DNA of 11,911 nt from Halovenus sp. Its GTDB lineage: Archaea > Halobacteriota > Halobacteria > Halobacteriales > Haloarculaceae. Position 1 is the stretch's first letter, and the number at the start of each line of letters is the position of its first letter. The notes beneath the pieces were generated by a model. It made no database searches. It was not told the DNA's origin and worked only from the letters and a program-made list of their open reading frames with translations. The DNA lies in assembly GCA_028275145.1 (NCBI GenBank), contig JAQCNG010000225.1:1-11911 (forward strand), given 5' to 3'. A program made the position numbers and the translations under genes. Shown here in pieces: positions 6,292 to 11,876 of this stretch.

Positions 6292-6458
6292 CGCACTGGA
6301 CCAGTTCGGTTCTCCTTCGGGACCTGGGCCTCCACATCCTCCCAGATGTGTCGGCGTCGGCCCCCATTCCGGATCATCTCGACTGTCGCCGATCCGACCC
6401 GGAACGTTCGTGTGCGCCCTCGTCCGCTGTGGGGATTTCGAGATTGTAGCGGTAGGAT

Positions 6459-6470
6459 AATAAAAATTTC
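6459..6470 (-). promoter_or_regulatory. BRE/TATA promoter of the noncoding RNA candidate
   Basis: Minus-strand GAAATTTTTATT is the most A/T-rich stretch in the window. Its layout, a purine-rich BRE-like GCGAAA followed by a TATA-like TTTTTATT, is typical of strong archaeal promoters. The expected start 25-27 bases downstream falls on the purines near 6439-6436, just ahead of the 5' strand of the closing helix. No credible ORF begins downstream. Confidence 0.65.
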
Positions 6471-6503
6471 GCTCAAACACGTCTTTCACTCCCGATGGTA
6501 GAA

Positions 6504-6518
6504 ACCCGGCGGCCGGGT
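6504..6518 (-). terminator. Possible terminator hairpin after the HerA-like gene
   Basis: Minus-strand ACCCGG-CCG-CCGGGT, a 6-bp stem with a 3-nt loop followed by TTTC, lies about 14 bases after the stop codon of the HerA-like gene. Together with the separate promoter at 6459-6470 it would insulate the RNA candidate from herA-like transcription. Archaeal terminators usually rely on longer T runs, so this is tentative. Confidence 0.4.
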
Positions 6519-6531
6519 GTCGGGGACTGGC

Positions 6532-7587
6532 TCAGTCGCTCGCGACACTGTCGCTGGCGCGCGGGCTGTCACCTCCGTGTGGTGTCGCCCGCCGGCGGAC
6601 CAGCGCGGTGTGGACGGTCTCTGTGGCGTCGTCGACGACCAGCACCTCTCCGGGTTCAGTCGGCATCCGCTCGGTCAGCGAGCCCTCCATGTATGTCGGC
6701 CGGGCCGCCCGGAGCGCCTCGATATCTTCGCGGGCGGTGAGCCGGTGGGTACAGAGCAGGTCCGACTGCGAGACGCCGGCCGCGGGTATCGCCCCCGGAC
6801 GCTGGGTGGCGAGTCCGAGGCTGACACCCGGCGCTCGCCCGCGCGTAAGAATCCGGTTCAGTGTCGCTCCCGCGACACCCCCGAAGAAGGTGTGTGCCTC
6901 GTCGACCAGGAGCCAGGGGAGTCGGTCGAGGTCACCGGTCACCCGGGACCGGTACAGCCCCTCTCCAACGGCACGCGCCACGGCGTTCATCGGCGCGTCC
7001 GCGAGTCCCGAGAGGTCGAGCACGGTCACCCGGCCGCTCCCGAGTCTCGTCGCGTCGAGGCCGTCGGCTCCGAACACCCCCCACGACGCGGCGAGCGCGA
7101 GGTGGTTGTCGGCCGCGCGTCTGTCCGGTCCCGGAGCGTCGGTGGCAGCGATTGCCCGGCGCATGCCCGGCAGCGAGTCCACCTCGCGGGCGGCCTGCCA
7201 GACGAGTCCACCGGGACCGCCTCCGGGGTCGAGTCCGACGAGCGCACACCACGAGCGGGGGTCGAGCGCACCGGGGTCGACCCGCGGCGTGGCGACCACC
7301 TCGGCGGGAACGGGTTCGCCGTCCGCGGGGTCGTCGAGGGTGCTGAACACACCCATCGGGTCGACCACCACCGGCGCGACCCCCGGCGTCCGGGCGAGTG
7401 CCTCGGCGACCACCCCGAGCGTGTAGGATTTCCCGTAGCCGCGCTTGCCCACCACCAGCATCGCGTGTGGCCCGTCGAGGTCGAGATACAGTGGTGCGCC
7501 CGCGCTGCCGTCGAGCGCACGGTACGTGCCCAGTTGTCCCGTCGGCCCCGCTCCCGGCCCCTCCTCGCGCCCGATGACGAAACTCAT
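6532..7587 (-). CDS. HerA/DUF87-like P-loop ATPase
   Basis: This 351-aa ATPase belongs to the HerA-FtsK branch. It has the Walker A motif GKRGYGKSYT (residues 47-56), a VVVDPMGVFS strand after it (73-82), Walker B LLVDEAHTF (226-234), a candidate arginine finger in ILTRGRAPG (246-254), and a sensor strand GLATQRPGAIP (258-268). The N terminus has a short beta segment like the HerA HAS-barrel remnant (YRALDGSAGAPLYLDL); the tail is disordered. Archaeal HerA works with NurA in DNA end resection. No nurA or Mre11/Rad50 gene is nearby, so this is probably one of the several orphan DUF87 ATPases of haloarchaea, acting on DNA or at the membrane. ATG at 7587, divergent from purS with 91 bases between starts. 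A clear TATA box was not seen. Confidence 0.85.
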   Translation of the reverse strand: MSFVIGREEGPGAGPTGQLGTYRALDGSAGAPLYLDLDGPHAMLVVGKRGYGKSYTLGVVAEALARTPGVAPVVVDPMGVFSTLDDPADGEPVPAEVVATPRVDPGALDPRSWCALVGLDPGGGPGGLVWQAAREVDSLPGMRRAIAATDAPGPDRRAADNHLALAASWGVFGADGLDATRLGSGRVTVLDLSGLADAPMNAVARAVGEGLYRSRVTGDLDRLPWLLVDEAHTFFGGVAGATLNRILTRGRAPGVSLGLATQRPGAIPAAGVSQSDLLCTHRLTAREDIEALRAARPTYMEGSLTERMPTEPGEVLVVDDATETVHTALVRRRATPHGGDSPRASDSVASD

Positions 7588-7678
7588 GTGTGGTGTGGCT
7601 CGTCATCCGGTTTCAACGGCGGGGGTGGCCGGCCCGGAATCACAACTGTTTTCGACGCTGCCGACCGCCACACAGGTG

Positions 7679-7930
7679 ATGACCGGTTACACGGCGACCG
7701 TCACAGTTCGGCTCAAACAGGGCGTGCTCGACCCCGAGGCCGAGACCACACAGCGTGCCCTGGAGCGTCTGGGGTTCGAACTGACCGACCTGCGCGCGGC
7801 CGACGCGTTCGAGATTGAGTTGGAGGCCGACAGCGCCGGGCGGGCCCGCGAGCGCGCCACCGAGATGACCGAGCGACTGCTCGCGAACCCGACACTCCAC
7901 GACTACGAGGTCGAGGTCGACCAGCGATGA
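7679..7930 (+). CDS. purS: Phosphoribosylformylglycinamidine synthase subunit PurS
   Basis: PurS (83 aa, normal length) is the small structural subunit that bridges PurL and the glutaminase PurQ in FGAM synthase, the fourth step of purine synthesis. The family pattern is plain: a first strand YTATVTVRLKQGVLDPEAET, the helix TTQRALERLGFE, the strand residues AFEIELEAD, and the final MTERLLANPTLHDYEVEV. The ATG at 7679 gives the standard N terminus; an in-frame extension back to 7445 is the complement of the HerA-like gene. The stop overlaps the purQ start as ATGA. purL is not in the window. Upstream the region is only weakly A/T-rich, so the promoter is not certain. Confidence 0.96.
   Translation: MTGYTATVTVRLKQGVLDPEAETTQRALERLGFELTDLRAADAFEIELEADSAGRARERATEMTERLLANPTLHDYEVEVDQR
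7913..7916 (+). promoter_or_regulatory. Possible Shine-Dalgarno site of purQ
   Basis: GAGG within GAGGT lies ten bases before the purQ ATG at 7927, inside the end of purS. With the ATGA overlap it supports coupled translation of the two subunits. Confidence 0.45.
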
Positions 7931-8601
7931 CCGTCGCTGTCGTGCAGTTCGGCGGGAGCAACTGCGACCGCGACACGGTGCGTGCGCTGTCCGCGCTGGA
8001 TATCGACACGAGACTGGTCTGGCACGAGGACGGTCTCCCCGCCGAGACAACGGGTGTTGTCCTCCCCGGTGGCTTCTCGTACGGCGACTACCTCCGGGCG
8101 GGCGCGATGGCGGCCCGGTCGCCGGTGATGGACGAGGTGCGCGCGGCCGCCGAGTCGGGGACGCCGGTGCTCGGCATCTGCAACGGCGCACAGGTTGGCT
8201 GCGAGGCCTCCCTGACCCCCGGTGCGTTCACAGTCAACCAGAGCGCCCGCTTCCAGTGCGAGCACGTTCATCTGCGTGTCGAGAACGCCGACACTCTCTG
8301 GACCGCGGCGTACGACGCCGGCGACGTGTTGCGGTTCCCGATTGCCCACGGCGAGGGCCGGTTCGAGATTGCCGACGACCGCCTGGAGACACTCGCCGCG
8401 GAGAACCGCATCCTGTTCCGGTACTGTGACCCGGAGGGACGGGTCACCGAGGCGGCGAATCCGAACGGCTCCACCGGGGGCGTCGCCGGCATCGTCGGCG
8501 ACCACGACACCGTCGCTGTCATGATGCCACATCCCGAGCGGGTCTCACTACCCGATATCGGGCCGACCGACGGCCAGGGTGTGTTGCGCGCGTTCGCGTA
8601 G
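7927..8601 (+). CDS. purQ: Phosphoribosylformylglycinamidine synthase subunit PurQ (glutaminase)
   Basis: PurQ (224 aa, full length) is a class I glutamine amidotransferase that hydrolyses glutamine and channels ammonia to PurL in FGAM synthase. Motifs seen are the N-terminal VAVVQFGGSNCDRD (residues 3-16), the oxyanion strand VVLPGGFSYGDYLRAGAMA (44-62), the nucleophile elbow VLGICNGAQ with Cys85, the FPIAHGEGRF strand (137-146), and the catalytic MMPHPER with His202 and Glu204. The start overlaps the purS stop by four bases. It is convergent with a regulator gene; the 141-base gap between them (8602-8742) has no recognisable gene or tRNA. Confidence 0.97.
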   Translation: MTVAVVQFGGSNCDRDTVRALSALDIDTRLVWHEDGLPAETTGVVLPGGFSYGDYLRAGAMAARSPVMDEVRAAAESGTPVLGICNGAQVGCEASLTPGAFTVNQSARFQCEHVHLRVENADTLWTAAYDAGDVLRFPIAHGEGRFEIADDRLETLAAENRILFRYCDPEGRVTEAANPNGSTGGVAGIVGDHDTVAVMMPHPERVSLPDIGPTDGQGVLRAFA

Positions 8602-8742
8602 CGACACCACACCGCAGTGGCTCTCCCCCGTCTGTGCCGGGAACTCCGGGGCTCTCCGACTGCCGTGTCGGGTGAGCGCACGTAGACCGACCCTCCGGCG
8701 GGAGAACTGCGACGCCGGCCCGTTCTGGTGGAACTGCCCGAC

Positions 8743-9330
8743 TCACCCGTCGTCGAACCTGTCCCAGAACACGTCCGGCAACTCCCGGTCGGGGTTCTCC
8801 TCGAGATAGCTCTGTTTTGTCACGTTTGCCTCCTCGATGAGGGTGGCCGCCTCGCCGGCCCAGACGTAGAACCCAATCAGCGTCTCGCGGCGCATCTCGT
8901 CGATGTCGATCGTGTGATACATGTTGACAACACCCCTTTGCTCGCGGTTCAGCGTCGACCGCTGGAGCAGGCCGAAGTCGACGAGTTCGTTCAGATACCG
9001 GGTCACTGTGCTCCGGTCGTAGCCGAGTTTGTCGGCAACCTCGCTCGCCGGCAGCGGCCCGTCACCGATGACACAGAGACAGATGTCGAGCCCCGCCTTC
9101 GGCAGGCCAAACGCCTGCAGGAGCACCTGTCTGACCTCCGGTTGCTCGACCCTCATCTCGGCCTCTGTCACCTGCTTCATCGGGTCGCCGTGACAGGACA
9201 TCGGCGGGTCGTCGCTCCCGAGCGCGAGGGCCACGTTGTCACAGTGATGACACTCGTAGATATCGTACCGGCTGTCCTCCGGGTCGTAGTCGAGTTTCTC
9301 TGTGCTCCCCGGTGACTGTTGCTCTGGCAT
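8743..9330 (-). CDS. Zinc-ribbon plus winged-helix transcriptional regulator
   Basis: The 195-aa product joins a small metal-binding knuckle to a winged helix. Residues 26-51 read ECHHC, then SCHGDPM, with Cys27, Cys30, Cys46 and histidines as likely Zn ligands. A helical part follows, and residues 82-128 form a TrmB/MarR-like HTH: CLCVIGDGPLPASEVADKLG, then YDRSTVTRYLNELVDFGLL, the recognition helix. The C-terminal region (130-195) includes NREQRGVVNMYHTIDIDEM and a helix with FYVWAGEAATLIEE. The arrangement resembles haloarchaeal regulators annotated as DmsR or TrmB-like, but I cannot name a target. The ATG at 9330 is preferred because a longer in-frame start at 9405 would overlap the TATA-like box at 9371-9376. 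The cysteines suggest a metal or redox signal; this is inference. Confidence 0.85.
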   Translation of the reverse strand: MPEQQSPGSTEKLDYDPEDSRYDIYECHHCDNVALALGSDDPPMSCHGDPMKQVTEAEMRVEQPEVRQVLLQAFGLPKAGLDICLCVIGDGPLPASEVADKLGYDRSTVTRYLNELVDFGLLQRSTLNREQRGVVNMYHTIDIDEMRRETLIGFYVWAGEAATLIEEANVTKQSYLEENPDRELPDVFWDRFDDG

Positions 9331-9370
9331 ACTGTTAGGCCCCGTACGGTCGGTCAGACGAGTGGTACGG

Positions 9371-9376
9371 ATATAA
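9371..9376 (-). promoter_or_regulatory. TATA-like box of the zinc-ribbon regulator gene
   Basis: Minus-strand TTATAT is centred about 43 bases before the ATG at 9330, which predicts a short leader of roughly 15-18 bases. It decides the choice of the shorter start. Confidence 0.55.
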
Positions 9377-9441
9377 CTGCTGGGCCCTCGCGAGCGGAGC
9401 AACATCTACGAGTGTATCTCGTTCGGGACTCGGCAGTGCTC

Positions 9442-9455
9442 GACTCGCACGAGTC
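9442..9455. repeat. Inverted repeat in the 9331-9477 spacer
   Basis: GACTCG-CA-CGAGTC is a perfect 6-bp inverted repeat with a 2-base centre, 22 bases after the UPF0058 stop and about 110 bases before the zinc-ribbon regulator start. It could be an operator for that regulator or part of a UPF0058 terminator. The rest of this spacer shows only short GC inverted repeats. Confidence 0.5.
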
Positions 9456-9477
9456 ACAGTCTCGGGATTCGCAGCGT

Positions 9478-9756
9478 TTACAGTTTGCTCTCGGCGTCCT
9501 CGGCGAGTTCCTGCATCCGCTTGCCGACCCGGCCGGCATCCGAGAACTCGTCCTCGCTCATCGCCGTTGCCAGCGCGTTCCCGAGCACGAACACCGCGTG
9601 CTTGTGCTCGCTTTTCGACATGTGTACGTCGTCCGGGGTGACGCTCAGTTCCTCGTAGGCATCGAACAGACTGTCGTCGACGTGTTCGAGGTCCCTGAAA
9701 TACTCCATTATCAGCACCATCTGTTCGTGCAGTTCGAGCAGTTCGTCCTTGTGCAT
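9478..9756 (-). CDS. UPF0058 family protein
   Basis: The 92-aa acidic helical protein matches the archaeal UPF0058 family throughout: MHKDELLELHEQMVLIMEYF at the N terminus, then the segments FDAYEELSVTPDDVHMSKSE, HKHAVFVLGNALATAMSE and GKRMQELAED. I know of no established function; the small all-helical shape would suit a dimeric adaptor. The ATG at 9756 begins the conserved MHKDELLELH; an upstream in-frame ATG at 9831 would overlap the DUF2797-like gene and add unrelated sequence. A weak TATA-like stretch lies about 25 bases upstream. Confidence 0.9.
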   Translation of the reverse strand: MHKDELLELHEQMVLIMEYFRDLEHVDDSLFDAYEELSVTPDDVHMSKSEHKHAVFVLGNALATAMSEDEFSDAGRVGKRMQELAEDAESKL

Positions 9757-9774
9757 ACCCGCTTTTTGGACCCG

Positions 9775-9785
9775 ATTACTTAGTA
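9775..9785 (-). promoter_or_regulatory. Weak TATA-like box of the UPF0058 gene
   Basis: Minus-strand TACTAAGTAAT is centred about 25 bases before the ATG at 9756. It is A/T-rich compared with its surroundings but a poor match to a TATA box. Confidence 0.35.
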
Positions 9786-9827
9786 CGTTTACGCTCACAT
9801 ACTCGTCTGCCCGACACCACGGGACAG

Positions 9828-10589
9828 TCACTCGAAGGCGGCGAAACTGGACTGGAGCGGGCGGTCGTCCCGGTCGGTGAGTTCGTATCCGACGAGGTCA
9901 CGCATGTCGACGGCGTAGGTGCTACCGGCCCGTTCGAGCACGAGCACCCGGCCTTTCGTGCCCCTGACGCGCCCGCTCGCGAGTCGCTCCCCCACCGGTC
10001 GCTCGGCCAGGTCGAGTCCGTACGCGAACGCGAACGTGTCGATCGGGTCGAACCTGGCGAGCAGTTCCGCCCAGGCGGACTCGTCGACGGACTGTGCGAG
10101 GCCGCGTCGCTTCGCCCGGACGCGCACCCGGTCGCCGACGTCGGTCGCGATGTCGGCCTCGATACGGCGGGCGGTTCTGCCGTCGGCGACCGTCCGGAGG
10201 TGCGCCCCGCGGTCGGCACCCTGCTCGCGCAGACGGGTTTCGAGACGCCACGAGCGGGTGACCCCCACCTTGAACATCGCGGGGGCGAACGCGGCCAGGT
10301 ACACCGCGTGTTCCTCCCGACAGGTCGACAGCGGCCGGTCGCACTCGCCCGTACACCGGGCGCAGGCCCACCTGCCCGTGTGGCGGTCGCAGTAGGGCAC
10401 CCCCTCGTTCGGGCAGCGCTCGTGTGTCCCCCCGTCGCGGACCCCGGCACAGTGGCGCTCGCCGAGTCCGTACGCCAGTTCCGCTCCCGGGGCGAGCGAG
10501 CACCGCCGGGCCTGCCCGTCGTCGGCGAGCCACAGCGCGGCGTCCTCGTCGTCCCCGACGGCCCCCGTCTCGTAGTCGACAATCTGCAC
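9828..10589 (-). CDS. Cys-rich DUF2797-like protein
   Basis: The 253-aa product has a short N-terminal beta region (residues 1-45), then a Cys/His-rich segment (about 47-94: Cys47, Cys59, Cys67, His70, Cys76, Cys79, Cys83, Cys90, His94) suited to two zinc sites. A domain beginning HAVYLAAFAPAMFKVGVTRS follows, with RLETRLREQGADR and an ADGRTARRIEADI helix. From memory this matches the haloarchaeal DUF2797 family. The order YLA-FKVGVT-x-RLREQGA recalls GIY-YIG-like (T5orf172/MUG113) domains, where a strand KVGIT precedes an Arg-rich helix; this is only a likeness. The C-terminal part ends TYAVDMRDLVGYELTDRDD. I chose the GTG at 10589, since protein-like sequence starts at QIVDYETG; the upstream in-frame ATG at 10703 lies within trm56 and gives basic, unrelated residues. 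Confidence 0.8.
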   Translation of the reverse strand: MQIVDYETGAVGDDEDAALWLADDGQARRCSLAPGAELAYGLGERHCAGVRDGGTHERCPNEGVPYCDRHTGRWACARCTGECDRPLSTCREEHAVYLAAFAPAMFKVGVTRSWRLETRLREQGADRGAHLRTVADGRTARRIEADIATDVGDRVRVRAKRRGLAQSVDESAWAELLARFDPIDTFAFAYGLDLAERPVGERLASGRVRGTKGRVLVLERAGSTYAVDMRDLVGYELTDRDDRPLQSSFAAFE

Positions 10590-10647
10590 ACGCCTGTGTA
10601 GAGCAACCGCGGCAAAGTGGCTGACGCTCCGTCCGGTCGTGTCGCAG

Positions 10648-11217
10648 TCAGGCGTCCTCGACGCGCTTGCCTTCCGCCTGTGGCACCACGACGCGGTCGG
10701 CATTTTCCCACTCCCGGTCGAGTTCCCTCCCCTCGAAGAGGTGGTCGAGAAACACCGCGAGCGACGCCACCTCGGAGTGGGGCTGGTTCGTCACCGCCAC
10801 GTTCCAGTCGGCCGCCTCGTACACCTCGAACGCGACCTTCTCCGCGCCGACCACCACCAGCAGTGGCCGCTCGGTCTGCTCGCGCTCTGTCCCGCCTTTC
10901 GCGCTGTCCCGGAGCGCCGCCCGGATGTCGTCTTCGACCTCCTGCACCGGGAGTCCGTACATCGTGAGGTGGACCACCGTGCCCGGCCACGTCTCGAGCA
11001 GGTCTCCGGGGTCGTCGGTCGTCTCCACCGCGAACGGGCCGCCGAAGTGGTCCGTGACCGAGACGACGCTCTCACGCCGGTCGGCGGCCGCCCCGGCAAG
11101 CACGAGACGGTCGGCTCCGAGCGCGCGCGCCGTCAACCCGACGTGGGTGGTCATCCGCTCGTCACGGCCGGGCCGGTGGCCGAGTCGCAACACCGCAACC
11201 TCCGGGGTGTCCTCCAT
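10648..11217 (-). CDS. trm56: tRNA (cytidine(56)-2'-O)-methyltransferase aTrm56
   Basis: aTrm56 (189 aa) methylates the 2'-OH of C56 in the T loop of archaeal tRNAs, using SAM. It is a SPOUT-class dimer that works without a guide RNA. Signatures are VLRLGHRPGRDERMTTHVGL (residues 9-28, containing the catalytic arginine region), the ALGADRLVLAG strand (32-42), the trefoil-knot segments PLLVVVGAEKVAFEVYE (118-134), and NVAVTNQPHSEVASLAVFLD (139-158). The ATG at 11217 shares one base with the TGA stop of the upstream lipoprotein gene (TGATG). A GTG at 11220 is one codon upstream and is also possible. Coupling to a DsbA-like gene is curious, as the two have no known link. Confidence 0.95.
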   Translation of the reverse strand: MEDTPEVAVLRLGHRPGRDERMTTHVGLTARALGADRLVLAGAAADRRESVVSVTDHFGGPFAVETTDDPGDLLETWPGTVVHLTMYGLPVQEVEDDIRAALRDSAKGGTEREQTERPLLVVVGAEKVAFEVYEAADWNVAVTNQPHSEVASLAVFLDHLFEGRELDREWENADRVVVPQAEGKRVEDA

Positions 11218-11846
11218 CACTGCTCGGCCAGGGCCTGGTCGATCTCCGGTCCCAGATTGCTCCCGTCGACGGTGCTGCCGTCGATGACGAACGACGGGGT
11301 GCTGCTGACGCCGAGACTCTCGCCGCGCTGGATGTCCGCATCGACCTCGGAGTCGTGGGCCAGACTCTCGCCGGCCTCCGTGACGGCGGACGGTTCCTCG
11401 ACCCCGATACCCCCGGCAAGTTCACCGAACAACCCGGGGGTTTCTGTCCCCAGACGGCTCTGGTTGTCGAACACTGTCTTGACGAACGCCCAGAACGCCT
11501 CGTCGCCGGCCCGTTCGAGCACCTCCCGGGCGGCGTTTGCGGCCTGTCTCGCCGGGGGGCCAGTCACGACGAAATCCCGGTGTTCGTACCGGATGCGGCC
11601 GCTGTCGAGGTACTGGTTCCGGACGCTGGGGAACACGTTCTGCACGTAGTTCTGACAGGCCGGACAGCCCATGTCCTCGTACACCTCGAGTGTCACGTCG
11701 GCGTCGGGGTCACCCCGAACCGGCACGTTGTCAGCGCCGGATGCGCTACCGCCAAGACACCCGGCCAGTGCCACAGTTGCCCCCGCTCCGGCACCGAGTA
11801 ACACCCGTCTGCGCGTTGCCGTCCCTGGCGAGCCGTTTTCTGTCAT
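11217..11846 (-). CDS. DsbA-like thioredoxin-fold Tat lipoprotein
   Basis: The 209-aa precursor starts with a Tat signal (TRRRVLLGAGAGA, residues 11-23) ending in the lipobox LAGC with Cys30, so it should be exported folded and anchored by lipid outside the cell membrane, as is usual in haloarchaea. The mature part is a thioredoxin fold with a helical insertion, as in DsbA (thioredoxin_4 type). The strand VTLEVYEDMGCPAC contains the CPAC active site (Cys61, Cys64). HRDFVV and the helical stretch with AFWAFVKTVF follow, and the cis-proline loop is SSTPSFVID with Thr183-Pro184. It probably catalyses disulfide exchange in extracytoplasmic proteins. No DsbB-like partner is in view. The ATG at 11846 has a TATA-like box about 27 bases upstream, so the mRNA is probably leaderless and carries trm56 too. 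Confidence 0.93.
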   Translation of the reverse strand: MTENGSPGTATRRRVLLGAGAGATVALAGCLGGSASGADNVPVRGDPDADVTLEVYEDMGCPACQNYVQNVFPSVRNQYLDSGRIRYEHRDFVVTGPPARQAANAAREVLERAGDEAFWAFVKTVFDNQSRLGTETPGLFGELAGGIGVEEPSAVTEAGESLAHDSEVDADIQRGESLGVSSTPSFVIDGSTVDGSNLGPEIDQALAEQ

Positions 11847-11870
11847 GACCGGAGATTGTGAGTCCAGGGG

Positions 11871-11876
11871 TATAAC
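11871..11876 (-). promoter_or_regulatory. TATA-like box of the DsbA-like/trm56 operon
   Basis: Minus-strand GTTATA is centred about 27 bases before the ATG at 11846 and lies directly after the TGA of the preceding gene. It predicts a transcript starting at the ATG. Confidence 0.6.

Larger units (their letters stand above)
5948..6439 (-). ncRNA. Candidate large structured noncoding RNA (about 490 nt)
   Basis: No frame in about 5855-6531 looks like a haloarchaeal protein. Read on the minus strand, the sequence folds into many helices. CCCACA (6433-6428) pairs with TGTGGG (5954-5949) and ACGAAC (6411-6406) with GTTCGT (5960-5955), closing the RNA end to end. GTTCC plus GGATC (6405-6401, 6395-6391) pair with GATCC plus GGAAT (6375-6366). 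CACATC/GATGTG (6350-6345 with 6338-6333) is extended through a tandem G-A internal loop to GCC/GGC. CCGGACC/GGTTCGG (6256-6250 with 6237-6231) is capped by CGC-GCAA-GCG. GCAC...GTGC (6133-6108) encloses TCCC/GGGA. Four GNRA hairpins are described separately. The G-U pairs, G-A pairs and GNRA loops favour the minus strand. The 5' end is set from the promoter; the 3' end is a guess from the closing helix. Function unknown; RNase P and SRP signature sequences are absent. Confidence 0.6.

Noticed and set aside
5948..6439. RNase P RNA, SRP RNA, or a group II intron
   Set aside because: The conserved GAGGAAAGUC of RNase P and the GGAAGGGAGC-type loop of SRP RNA are missing on both strands. The GGUGAAAGCC-type hairpins recall group II introns, but no domain V or reverse transcriptase is present.
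5943..6449. Long open frames on both strands across the 5855-6531 gap
   Set aside because: All are Arg/Pro/Ser-rich with no family resemblance, unlike the acidic haloarchaeal proteins around them; open frames of this size arise by chance in GC-rich DNA, and the RNA explanation fits better.
5855..6531. Mobile element or TnpB-associated omegaRNA
   Set aside because: No transposase or TnpB frame, no terminal inverted repeats and no target duplication could be seen at the edges.
7445..7678. N-terminal extension of PurS
   Set aside because: It is the complement of the HerA-like gene; PurS proteins are about 80-85 aa and start as the 7679 version does.
8602..8742. Possible small gene or tRNA in the gap after purQ
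   Set aside because: No tRNA T-loop consensus or cloverleaf and no protein-like frame; it is a convergent spacer with GC-rich inverted repeats only.
9776..10990. 404-codon minus-strand frame overlapping the DUF2797-like gene and trm56
   Set aside because: It is a frame shadow: Arg/Thr/Ser-rich without motifs, while the overlapping genes show clear conserved families.
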